A DNA stretch of 64,000 nucleotides. Origin: Trichoplax sp. H2. Its lineage: Eukaryota; Placozoa; Uniplacotomia; Trichoplacea. The stretch covers positions 682,001-746,000 of the forward strand of contig NOWV01000001.1 in the NCBI GenBank assembly GCA_003344405.1, read 5' to 3'. A program made the position numbers and the translations under genes. The notes under the pieces were generated by a model, which saw only the letters and a program-made list of their open reading frames with translations, made no database searches and had not been told where the DNA came from. This document shows, in pieces, positions 23,542-35,016 of the stretch. The number at the start of each line of letters is the position of its first letter. Within the stretch, counting starts at the first letter, position 1.

Positions 23542-24688
23542 AGCCTAGCCCTGAAGACTATTCCTAAAAGCTAACTATTAGTGCTGATTGTGTTAGGTGT
23601 AAACTTCAAGTATGCATATTAATTTACATGTACTAGTATTATTAATTATAAGTTATTATTCTCTCGTTTTCCGTTTTAATAAGCGTTATCCATTTATTAT
23701 TATTTCTAATAGTAACTCATGCAAAGAGTACTTCTATTACTACGTATAGATGCTTTCTAAGAAATTGTTGCGAGCTCTGAAAAAAGACAACGCAATATTC
23801 ATATACAGATTATTTGATAGCAATATCGATGGAACCTATTCTGTTACTTGCAATAATTTGATTTGCTGCAGCTGATGTACCTGATCTATAGCTAAAATTA
23901 GGTGATTTTATTTCGTTTGTTTGCAGTTAGACTGCCTCAAAATGTATTACACACAAGTAATTCTATTCTAGGTAAACGGAAGAGATGACAATATTTTATA
24001 ACTATTATTTTTATGAAAAATGACGACAATTAAAATTCTATGTTACTGGCCTAAATATTAGGCTATACGCTTTAAGCTTGGTGCACCCTTGAAATGAACA
24101 AGTACCAATTTATGCACTAAATTAATATTATTAAGTATCGTAATTTTTGACATTAATTATATAATTATTGAGGGTGTTTTGAATTAATAGTGCGAAATCA
24201 AATGCGTATATACTCATATTTAGACTTGCTATTAGAACTATAAAACCAATATGATAATTGCCAGATCTAAAGGTCGCCATGCAACCTTTCCACCGAGAAA
24301 AACTTCAGTAAATAAACAATGTCATCCACTAGAATCGATTCCTTGCATAATTAATTATCACCTGAAATAGAGAAAACTTATTATTTTACTGTGCTTTGTC
24401 TTTTCGGCTGTCTAAAGATTAATTCTCCAGCTGTGATAGTATGTTATATAATAGAGTTAGCTATTAGAGATAGAATAAGTATGTTTGCGAAATGACATTC
24501 TATCCTGGTACTGAAATATCTACCAGTATGTCTATTAATAGCAATATACATTACCTTACAATAGTAGGCAGTGCAGTATATTAATCACTGTTAAAGAAGC
24601 TAATATTTCAGTATCCACGAGAGCGAGGTACGAGAAAGGAGCATATTCGCGTATAAAGGCCTAAGGTTTACAAATCATCACGTCAACT
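23542..24688. other. Intergenic, AT-rich
   Basis: Downstream of NME6 and upstream of the first RidA gene, same orientation. No exon or repeat that I can support. Confidence 0.55.
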
Positions 24689-26110
24689 ATGTCAAAATCA
24701 GTTATACGAAAAATCATTAAAACTGATACAGTTCCACCACCGGTTGGTCCTTACAAGTAGGTTTTCAAGACTTAATATGGTGTATACTGTACAGGAAGGG
24801 CCTATGCAATATTTTATTGCCGTATCATGAATGACAAGCGTTATATGTAGATATTTAGACAAAACTAGTATGAAGAATTAGCTGATCATAGTGAGTGGCA
24901 GCAATATTTTAATACTATGGATTGTGTAGTTAGACTTACTGAATCGGCTACCGAGCATACGTACTTAACTGATACCATACTTAATTTTTGATTATAGCCA
25001 AGCGGTTATCTGCGACAACGTTATGTACATTTCAGGACAGCTAGGTGTAGATGCCAAGGTTGGAATTTTAAGAAATTTAATAGCATCTGAAGTTATTTTT
25101 TACATATTGATTGTAGCTATTTCTCTGATATTAGACTAATAAGTTTGCGAGTGACAATGTTGAAGATCAAGCCAATCAGGTAAATAAATTTTACTTAGCT
25201 TTAAATAATATCACTGTAAAGCTATAGCATTGTTTTAAATCTGTAATCTTATAGTATGAGTTCAAATCTATTTAGGCCTTGCTAAACATTGGAGGTATTC
25301 TACGCGCTGCTGGAATTACTTATAATAATGGTTAGCTTCTAAGAATAAATTTTAACTAAAATAAGTTTAAAGTAGGTCATCGATAATATAATTTACATTT
25401 AACGACAATAATGTAAAAAATCAATATTTCTCAGTGGCTTTGATAAATTGAAATTTATTGCGAACTAATCCTACTTTATGTCCTTTCGTAGTTGTAAAAG
25501 TTACCGTGCTGCTTACCAATATGGATGATTTCGCTACAGTTAATGGGATTTATACTAAATGTATGTATGCTTTCATCAATGATAGTACTGCCTGTTAACA
25601 TTTATTCTACGATATAATTACCAGATTTCAGCTGTTAATATTTACCTTTCTCTATATTGAACCAAATACCGTTCATTAATAGTTAAAGATAGTATAGTAG
25701 TCTTTTCAAATACGTTTATCATGTATGTAAGGTAAATTCTAACTATAAAATATCACAGGATCAAATTGTTATAGGATATTTATAAGCAGATACGAGATTA
25801 GTAGAAAATAATAAACTGCTGCAATATATAATTTTACTAATGGAGCTAGTGTTATGTTTTAACATTTAACTAGTTTTTAAAAGTAATTATCCAGCTAGAG
25901 TGGCATATCAAGTTTCCAAACTCCCCAAAGTAAGAGAAAATTTGAAACACATTCATTTTCTTACGTATCGTATTATGATATAAACTTCGGCCATAGGGTA
26001 ACTAACCATCGAATCATTATCATCATTTTTAACAGGGTGCAAAAGTTGAAATGGAAGCAATAGCAAGCACTGCAGAGATTGTGGACGATCAAGTTAAAGC
26101 TAAGCTTTAA
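24689..26110 (+). CDS. RIDA: RidA/UK114 family enamine/imine deaminase, copy 1 (AKL C-terminus)
   Basis: RidA hydrolyses reactive 2-aminoacrylate-type enamines made by PLP enzymes. Exons 24689-24756, 24998-25058, 25135-25179, 25276-25330, 25492-25560, 25874-25929, 26036-26110; 429 bases, 142 residues, phases continuous. Motifs: PPPVGPYNQAV near the start, MYISGQLGVD, NIGGILRAAG, VKVTVLLTNMDDFATVNGIY, NYPARVAYQVSKLP with the substrate-carboxylate Arg, and VEMEAIAS. The last exon is 27 bases longer than in copy 2 and ends the protein in Ala-Lys-Leu, a canonical type 1 peroxisomal targeting signal. A GTATACTGTACAG palindrome sits in intron 1. Two overlapping AATAAA signals lie at 26266-26276. 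Confidence 0.95.
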
Positions 26111-26265
26111 ATACCAGATTGAAAGTTGCTTTAATTTCTCCGTTGATGGAGGAGAACATGAAATGAGAAAAAATGTTCGACTGGTTTATGATTGCAGTCG
26201 TAATTTTTATTTTTATTCAATTCATACTGCTGTAAAATGACACAAGAACGGCGATGTACGAGTAT

Positions 26266-26276
26266 AATAAAATAAA
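26266..26276 (+). terminator. Candidate polyadenylation signals for RidA copy 1
   Basis: Two overlapping AATAAA hexamers about 155 bases after the stop codon. Confidence 0.55.
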
Positions 26277-27118
26277 TAAGTATTATTTTTCATTTCATTC
26301 AAATTTTTATTTACTGTGAGTTGATATTGATCAGGAAGATATTTTCAATCAGTTAAATTAACTGAATATACGAAGCTATTCATCCATGTTACAAGTAATT
26401 TCTTTATACGATGTCCTAGTATATACGCACAAATTATCTATTCTTAGTATCTGCACAGTCAATTTTTAAATTCAATTCTCGCTCTCCCTTATACATGCGC
26501 ATCGTATATACGGGTATATGCTGTATGAGTGCCAATCGATGTCGTTTATTTTGATAAATGGTTAGTAATGAATTTATACGGAGGTTAATCCCGGCCCGAA
26601 ATATTAATCTAGATTACAATACTCTGCTAACTGTACCCGCAAGTCTAGAGATAATAATTACAATTTGTAATTACTGGTTACAAACGAGTGAGATGTAAGC
26701 TAGTGATATAGTATATTTAATAATAAATACAATATACTGTATATATGAAAAGTGCACTTGTTCCGTAACATGTATATTATATAATATACTGTAAATTAAA
26801 CTAATTCAGAATTATTGCTATTAATCAGCATACCAAATACTAGTGAGGCATCGCTTAAATTTACCATATTTTATAATTCATTATCCATAAGGATTGTAAT
26901 ATTAGTTAAGGATAAATACTATGTATTTTTACACGAATTTTTGGCTAACGATTATAACATCAACTGAGTCATATTTTACTCTTGAGAAGAGCACAGAAAT
27001 TCTGTATTCGTGAATTAAGCCAGGATGGCGTAAAATATGCTGTTGCGTAATGAATTGAAGGGTAGATTCAATAACTATCCTAGGCAATAAGGAAAAAATT
27101 AGGGATTTCTCAAAACAG

Positions 27119-27134
27119 GTACTGTATACAGTAC
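27119..27134. repeat. Perfect 16-bp GTAC palindrome
   Basis: GTACTGTATACAGTAC reads identically on both strands. It is the cleanest single example of the motif family found at several gene 5' flanks in this window. Confidence 0.85.
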
Positions 27135-27749
27135 ACTAAATGGTACGATATGCAGACGCGTAAAGATAGCTACTTATAATTAATAGATTCCATGGTACTA
27201 CCATAGAACTTAGAAGAAGGCCTGGTCCGGGGTCGAAAGCCTTCATTTTCCGTCAAATTTATAGTAAAAGGGACGATGGATATCCTTTGATTTTTAACGT
27301 ATTTCTACTAGAAAATTTACCATTTTAACGTTCAAGCTGTACTGCTTTTGTGATTGTATTTTAATCTTGGCTAATATGGTAGTCTCATAACTGATTTGAT
27401 ATGGTAAGCTCCATATTAACGCTTAAAATTAAAAGCATGATCGAGGTTTCTTTAATTAGCAAGAGCAGTTTATCAGGTTCCTCTCAATCAAATTTTATAA
27501 AGATTGACTTTAGCTTTTCATGTGTTTTTATAAGCCTCCTCATTCCTCTATCCTCAAGGAAGAAATTCTGTATGAGTCGTCCTTTCCTTCCAGTAGTCCA
27601 TGACTGTACCGTACTGTACGCGTGCGTAGCGAATTTAATACTAATAGTACTGTAGTTGTGCCCCATAGCTAGGACCCCTTTCTTTATTTATTGAGGTAGG
27701 AAAGGGATCGACTTTCCTTTGGCTTTTCGAACCGCTCGGAAAATCCAAC

Positions 27750-29709
27750 ATGTCTCTTGCTCGTACTGTAATTAAGACGGCCATGGCGCCAGGGGCTATA
27801 GGTCCATACAGGTAATATGAGATAATGTAAAATCCATGTTTGATGACAGATGTTAATTAATAGCCGTGTTGACGAGTATTTCATTGTAAACAAATTTATT
27901 CTTCTGCAGTCAAGCCCTCAAGGTGGGTAATACCTTGTATCTTTCTGGCCAAATTGGATTATCACCTGAGGTACGTGACATTGTGCTACAAAGTCAAGGA
28001 AATTCCCAGTATACTATCAATTGGAGTTCATAGACGATAGATTCTTATACTTCGATTGTGACTAGATGACTACCTAGCAGGAATGTTGCTAATGAAAATG
28101 GCAGCTTTTTCCGTTTCTAAATTTCGTGTTATGCTTATTTTTACAGAGTAACGAATTTGCTGGACCGGATGTAGAAGCACAAACAAATCAAGTTAGTGCA
28201 TGACTGCAATTATAATTATTAACAGCGCAGTGAAAGCTAAGCAGAGCTTTCTTTTTAAAATTGCAATTGATAATGAAAGTATCATGATAATCATGCTGTA
28301 GAGTGAGTAGTACAATTATTATTAAATAATTAAAATCATTCGTACTGAGACAGTATCTAATACCCTTTTACATACCGTAGCACGCTTCCGTAGGCAAATT
28401 TCGTTAAATTGAATACATAATGTGCGTTTTATAAATCGATTATAATATAATTGAATAAACTGCAATACTAATAAAACGGAATTTGAAAACCACCGTTTAC
28501 CGCTTGCAGCTTGCAATATCGTCCGTTTAACTGAATCCCATTTCACCTTTCTATTGCAGGCTTTACAAAACATTCGTGCAGTGTTGAAGGAAGCAGGATC
28601 TTCATTCAAAGACGGTTAGCTATGCTGTTATGAAATTTTGCTACTAATACTTTACATCCAACGACGTAATAAAGTACAGTTTGGATGCGGTTAATTAAAC
28701 AAAATCTGAAATGTTGCGGAGAGCACATACTATGTATATACATACGACATGTGTAAATATATGTGTAAAATGACGTATATTAATAAAAGTACTCTGGCAT
28801 TTTAGTTAAGTCAAGTTGCTAGACAGAAGACTATCTCGTAACCATGTTTATTATAGTGTTATATAGTAAAGCACCCTTTCTGAATACGTTCACTTAGATT
28901 TACTGTAGGTATCGATTATCTGTTACATTTAATGAGACAATGAGTGTTTCTAGTATTAAATAGACTTATTGATAAAAAAACGGGTAGATATTAATTCAGA
29001 GTTAATACAGTTGGATGTTGCATTAATGATAATTCTTATTGAATTACAGTTGTCAAAACAACTATCCTGCTTGCGGACATAAATGATTTCGCGACGGTAA
29101 ACAAAATTTATGCCCAATGTAAGTTATTACTTTAATGTTAAATGAATTCAGCTAATAATGTTGCACTTAGTTACAAAAAGCTTAGCAATTTATTGCTATT
29201 TTCTCCTCATAGTACATATTCTGTGGCTAACTTTATATACATGTGGTTTTGTACTGTCCGCTAATGATGTAGCTTTAAAAAACTGTTTTAATACTGTACT
29301 GTATATCTTATAGGCTAGAAACAGTAACACAAGTTTTTCTTAAGATACCTTGTTTCATATGTATATTTAGTTGTATTAAATTTACAGTAGTTAATTATAT
29401 GATGTCGTTTCAATTTAAAATTTTAACACTGACATTGTAACATCTATAGATTTCTCTGAACCTTATCCTGCTCGTGCAGCTTATGAATGTTCAAAATTAC
29501 CGAAGGTATATGTCTAAGTGACTACTAAGTACGATAGCATTCTATTAGAAAGCGAAGAAACAAATAATTTTTGGAGCTCTGAAGATTCACAATTCATTCT
29601 ATTAGTCGAATGATTTTAGGAAATGATTCAAACATCCGTTTATTTATTTACTGTATTATAGCTTGCTAGGATTGAAATAGAAGCAATTGCGGTTCTTGAC
29701 CAAGTGTAA
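27750..29709 (+). CDS. RIDA: RidA/UK114 family enamine/imine deaminase, copy 2
   Basis: Exons 27750-27811, 27910-27970, 28147-28191, 28560-28614, 29050-29118, 29450-29505, 29662-29709; 396 bases, 131 residues, phases continuous. Motifs: GAIGPYSQALKV, LYLSGQIGLSPE, TNQALQNIRAVLKEAG, VKTTILLADINDFATVNKIY, PYPARAAYECSKLPK with the conserved Arg, and a C-terminal RIEIEAIAVLDQV. This is closer to the family consensus than copy 1 (for example GPYSQA against GPYNQA). All six introns fall at the same codon and phase as in copy 1, and exons 2-6 have identical lengths (61, 45, 55, 69, 56). The tail lacks the AKL tripeptide, so a cytosolic or mitochondrial place is more likely. Confidence 0.96.
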
Positions 29710-29762
29710 GATAAGGAATTGTTGGACAGCGCGGTCTGATTGGTAGCACTTTGGGATTATGA

Positions 29763-29768
29763 AATAAA
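29763..29768 (+). terminator. Candidate polyadenylation signal for RidA copy 2
   Basis: AATAAA 54 bases after the stop codon. The remaining 270 bases to the ACSS2 stop on the other strand (29710-30036) hold nothing else. Confidence 0.6.
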
Positions 29769-30036
29769 GCATTCCTTACCATAATGTCACGTAAATCATT
29801 AACATACGTAAAATATTTAGGGAATAGTGACATAAGCTATATTAACGTAATCCAAAAAGTAAAATGTTAAAGATTATGGTAATATAAGCGTCTGTGTTTC
29901 TTATAAGAATCGCTTCAATAAACGTCCGATTATCAAGATCTAACATAATTGCTACACCAACTGATTAATTCATAATAAAAAGACTTCAAAATTGAGCTAT
30001 GTGCTTCTCCTTCATGAAATTTGAGCACAAGTTACT

Positions 30037-33000
30037 TCACTTCAGAGAAGCCGGGCGCAACTGGAATAGAGTTTCAATGATTGACGAATCTGCCATTGTA
30101 GAAATATCACCCAATTGGTGATCATTACGAGCAATCTTTCTCAAAACGCGGCGCATAATCTTTCCCGAACGAGTTTTAGGTAATCCAGGGGCATCTTGAA
30201 TGTAATCCGGTACAGCGATAGACCCAATCTTTTGTCGTACTAAAAAGAAATGAAAGCACCGATTAAATATATAAAACAACAGTAATACAGTACATTGTTG
30301 GTATAAGTATACCAGTATAGCTATTACGCGTGAGAAAGGGAAGACGCTTAATATTTAACAAAATTATGATATTATCTAACTGTGTTACAAAATAATTCAC
30401 TTTCTAAGTCAAAATTTGATGTAATGATTATTAGCTCTATGTATTTTATACCTTGTTGCTTAAGTTGAACGACTACTTCATCACTAAATTCAGCTCCCTA
30501 TTTAATAAAATAGATTGTATTAACAGGCATAAGTGTTCGATCTTGGGAAATGTTACAAGATTTTAGATGCCACTAATAATTTACCGAAGTAGGCAAGACA
30601 AACCTTTATTAGGGTTAGAAATGCGTATAAGCATTGACCTTTGATTTCGTGTGGATAAGAAACCTGGAAGTAATTAAAGTAATACGACATCACCATATAT
30701 GCGGTAGGGTGCACTTATAAGATGAAGCAGGAGACATTAAGTATGCTTAAACATACCACAGCAGCTTCTGCTACGAGATCGTGCTCAATTAATGCACTTT
30801 CAACTTGAGCAGTGCTTGTTAAGTGACCAGATACATTAATACAATCATCAATACGTCCAGTAATCCAAAAATATCCATCCTTATCTCTAAAGCAACCTAG
30901 GTCACAATTACAATATACAGTAGTATTACTCAAACTTTCACACTTATCGATGGGTAAATTACAAATACAATAGTATCAATAGCGAAAAGTTATATGTAAA
31001 ACATTAAGAAATAGAATGTACCATCGCCAGTGCAATAATATCCATCAAATTTTCCAAAATATGTATTTTCATAGCGCTCATGGTCACCGTAAACTGTACG
31101 CATGGTACTTGGCCATGCCTGGCTAATAGCCTATATGAAACAAATTTATTAACATCTTAATATGTCGTTACCAACTACAAGTAGACTTGAATAGGGATAT
31201 ACAAACCAGATATCCTTCACTCTGCCCTTGTACTTCATTGCCATCTTCATTTAAAACGACCGGCTTGATACCAAAGAATGGGAAACACTAACAAGATAAT
31301 TTTACATCCCTTTGAATATATTCTTGAGTCAACAGTAATAGTGCAATGATGACACAAGAATTGTCAGTTGATATTTTATAAAATGATCACCTACCACAGA
31401 TCCAGGCTTCATGGGTGTACAACCTGGAAGTGGGGTAAGAACATGCCCACCTGTTTCGGTCTGCCAAAAGGTATCAGAAATAGAGCATTCTCCATTACCA
31501 ATAACTTCGTAATAGAAACGCCAAGCTTCCGGATTAAGAGGTTCTCCCACAGATCCAAGCACCTTTAATGTCTTACGACTGTACCTAAAATGAATCGAAT
31601 GGTTGCAATCAGTAGTATCACTTTTGAAAACATGAAGCATTGAAAATAGTTACAGTACTTTTTCACATAATCAGGACCAAATCTCATGAGGGAACGAATT
31701 GCTGTTGGAGCAGTATAAAATTTAGAAACTTTATACTTGTCTACAATATCCCAGTAGCGACCAGCATCTGGGTATACGGGCAATCCTTCAAACTATGAAA
31801 TAATATGTTCTTCAGTTGTCATACTATGATAGCACAGTTAAAAATAAAGACTACTGACCACAATACTTGGGGCACCGTTAGCGAGAGGGCCATAAACGAC
31901 GTAACTATGTCCAGTAATCCAACCAACATCAGCAGTACAGAAATAGACATCTCCATGATGATAATCAAATGAATATCTACAGGAATTTTGTAATACCAAC
32001 GGTTATTGGAAATACACATAGGAAATTATTCTTAAATTAGAGTTCAATTCTAACAGATTTACTAACTTAAATGTTGTCGCAGCATATAAAAGGTAACCGG
32101 CTTGAGTATGAACAACTCCCTTAGGTTTACCAGTCGATCCACTGAAACGTAAATTACAAATGTATAACGATTTTGGTTTCAAACATCACAGCTTTAACTA
32201 GTGTATGGAGTAAAAGATTACCTAGTATATAAAAGAAATAAAGGATCTTCGGCATCGAGCCACTCAGGTTCGCATTCATCTGAAACATTGGCAACTTCTT
32301 CATGCCACCAACAATCTAATTCTTCATTCCATCCGATCTACGTTCAAGCAATTGATAAGTCTTACCATTAACAACCCAAATTGTAATTATGTGATTATAA
32401 CATCTTTGCATTTGCACTCACAGCCACATTTGATGGTCGTTTTGGTGGTTCCTGAGGTCCTTTTTTGTCTAAATCCTCTAACAAATGTCTGACAACTATG
32501 CAGCATTTTAACGAGTAATTCCTAAAATATCGGTGGACAAGAAAGTAAAGCATTAATTTAATCTTCAATAAAGCTTTAACTCTAACAATACCAACTTACC
32601 TATCTTTCAGAATTTGGAAAGCCTGATCAGCAATACTCTTCAGTTCTATTAATTTCTTCCCTCTGTATAAACCGTCTGCAAGAAACCAACTTACAATTTT
32701 AGCGGAGCAGTACTTACGTCTTGCTTACTAGCATTTGACAATTAACTGACCTGCAGTGACAAGGAGACAACATTTCGAATCCAGTATTCTATCAACTAGT
32801 GATTCCGCTGAAAATCCACCAAACTGGAATATACAAATACAAAATAAGACTAAATTTCGTAAAAATTTCGTATACTGTACAGGCTATCATAACAATACAC
32901 TACTGCATATAACATATACGACATTATAGAGATATTCATGCTAAATCGCATAATGTAACTAAGCCGTGCTAAAGATTTCACTAACCACAACAGAGTGTGG

Positions 33001-35016
33001 TGCACCAATTCTTGCACATGCCAAGACAGCTATTGGTAGTTCAAGTATCATGGGCATATAGATAGCAACGTGGTCACCTTTCTTGACACCTGAATTATGG
33101 AAGTTTGTGATATTTATTTATGACACAACGACATGCTTGTTTAACATTGCGGTAGCATTAATAATTAAATAGCTTAATAATATGATATCGCTAATTCTTA
33201 AAACTTTCGATTATAGTACCTTTAGCCTTTAGAACGTTGGCAAATTGGCAAACTCGGCGTTTTAGCTCACTATAGGTAACCTTAGAGTCGTCACCTGGTT
33301 CGTTTCCTTCCCTACATACGGTATATGGGTAATAGATAAATAAGTTGTGAAGGAGTGATGTACATCGTCAAAGTCATGTGTGGATACTCAATTTCTGACA
33401 TCCATGCGATAATCTGCGCATTTGGATTAGGCCGTGATGAATATTAGATTGCAGTAAAAGAGTACATAAAATCTACGATTATATTACAGTGAAAGCATAC
33501 GCAGTTGATGTTAAGATAATCAAGTCCGAAGTGGTGTACTGCTCGGTTGGAAATGAATTCTGATCACTACTCGATATCTCAATGAAAAAGTCAGTGACTG
33601 AGGTTAGCAGATGAGGCATTTACTCGTATGTACGCGTACGCTTTTACTTATATTTAGAAAAAATATACAGCTAAAAATGCAAATATTGCATAAACGCAGT
33701 TGCAATAATAACAATTGACTATAAAAATGATTTATAACGACTATGATAGCATATTAATATATGTATATCGCAATAATTTGTACGCTAATTTTGTACACGT
33801 GGAACAAACAATTTTCTATATATAAACCTGATCGTTCACGTTAAGTCTAAAATAAACAGGATTTCGGCTTAACAGTTTATATTCAGTGTTACGGTGTGGC
33901 GATTGGCTATTATTTATTATCATTATAAGTTGGGTCGAAAAGCACGGAGTAAGAGTTAAATTGCTATTTTCCAGTACCGTTTAAGCACTACAGGAGTGTT
34001 TTTTAGTACTAGTTTAATTTTAATTGATTTGAATACCGTAGTCGAAATTAAGCTGGAGGTAAATTAATTAATAGTTAGCAAATGATCTAGTAGTAAAAGT
34101 CAGCTACTAAGGTGATTATAATTTGCAATTTTATACCTTGTCATGGAAATCGTCACGATTTAACAAGAGTATAGGATAGCTTATTTAGATTCGAAATGAT
34201 ATTGTGTTTCAATCGTCATGCAATTACAAGGTTGTTAATTGCTAATATGCACAGTTACTGCAGTGGTTTCGTCCATTGGTAGGATGGATCGCGAGAATAC
34301 TACCATATTATTGCAATAGTCCCTGTACTATAGATACTACATGTGGAGTGATATCGTTCTATGAACTTATATCCTTGTTATATCATTGTAAATAGTAACT
34401 AATTGTATCGGATGCATGGCTTAAGTTTAACAACTCTATCTATTATGCCCAGTATGGATAGTTAATCCGATAGTGCTACAGTAGGGCATAGCTACACTAT
34501 AGAGCTAAAAATGCAGGACTACTTTGTGGATGATTTTGGCGACGGCACGTTGCTTACGCAATGCAAAGATGATCATCAAGCATAGTTGAGAGGTGAGTTG
34601 GTTAATAAATAATACTAAACAACTACTCTATGTAATGCAAGATTGCATACTACTTAAGCAACGTATTTAGATAGTGATGATTACCAGTAGAAAGCAACGT
34701 TATCACCAAGGCCATTTTCAATATTGCGATCAATAACATTATAACAGACGTTGGTTTTGATACCCTCCATAAACTTGATGAAAATTCTGCCGTTACTTTT
34801 ACTAAAGTTGTAATCGAATACTCTGCCTTCTGGTGCACCTTTCCAATAGAATTGTTTAGCTATATCGCCCCAAAAAGCAACTGGATCGTTGATACTCCTA
34901 TCATACATCTTACGATATTCCTCCATGCTCTTAACATGAGCTTCAGCAACAACTCTTGGACTTGGAGGATAAACCGGTCCCAAGGCTGATTTTTCAATAT
35001 CTGCAATGTCTACCAT
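30037..35016 (-). CDS. ACSS2: Acetyl-CoA synthetase, cytosolic/nuclear ACSS2 type
   Basis: Makes acetyl-CoA from acetate, ATP and CoA. Seventeen exons in transcript order: 35016-34685, 33311-33220, 33089-32986, 32823-32751, 32675-32600, 32488-32422, 32337-32222, 32141-32067, 31976-31859, 31792-31659, 31584-31395, 31287-31207, 31130-31022, 30896-30757, 30663-30604, 30497-30452, 30239-30037; 2016 bases, 671 residues (human 701), phases continuous. N-terminal ACAS_N block: [18 protein letters not shown]-binding P-loop: [15 protein letters not shown]. Further blocks: [71 protein letters not shown] (hinge). The C-terminal domain has [17 protein letters not shown], whose Lys is the one regulated by acetylation and sirtuins in this family. 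No mitochondrial presequence is seen, which favours ACSS2 over ACSS1. Intron 1 is long (about 1.4 kb). Confidence 0.98.

Larger units (their letters stand above)
26111..27749. other. Intergenic between the RidA paralogues
   Basis: AT-rich. It holds a perfect 16-bp palindrome GTACTGTATACAGTAC at 27119-27134 and another GTACCGTACTGTAC near 27605-27618, the latter about 135 bases before the copy 2 start. An 84-codon open frame at 27401 lacks any recognisable domain and I do not call it. Confidence 0.5.
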
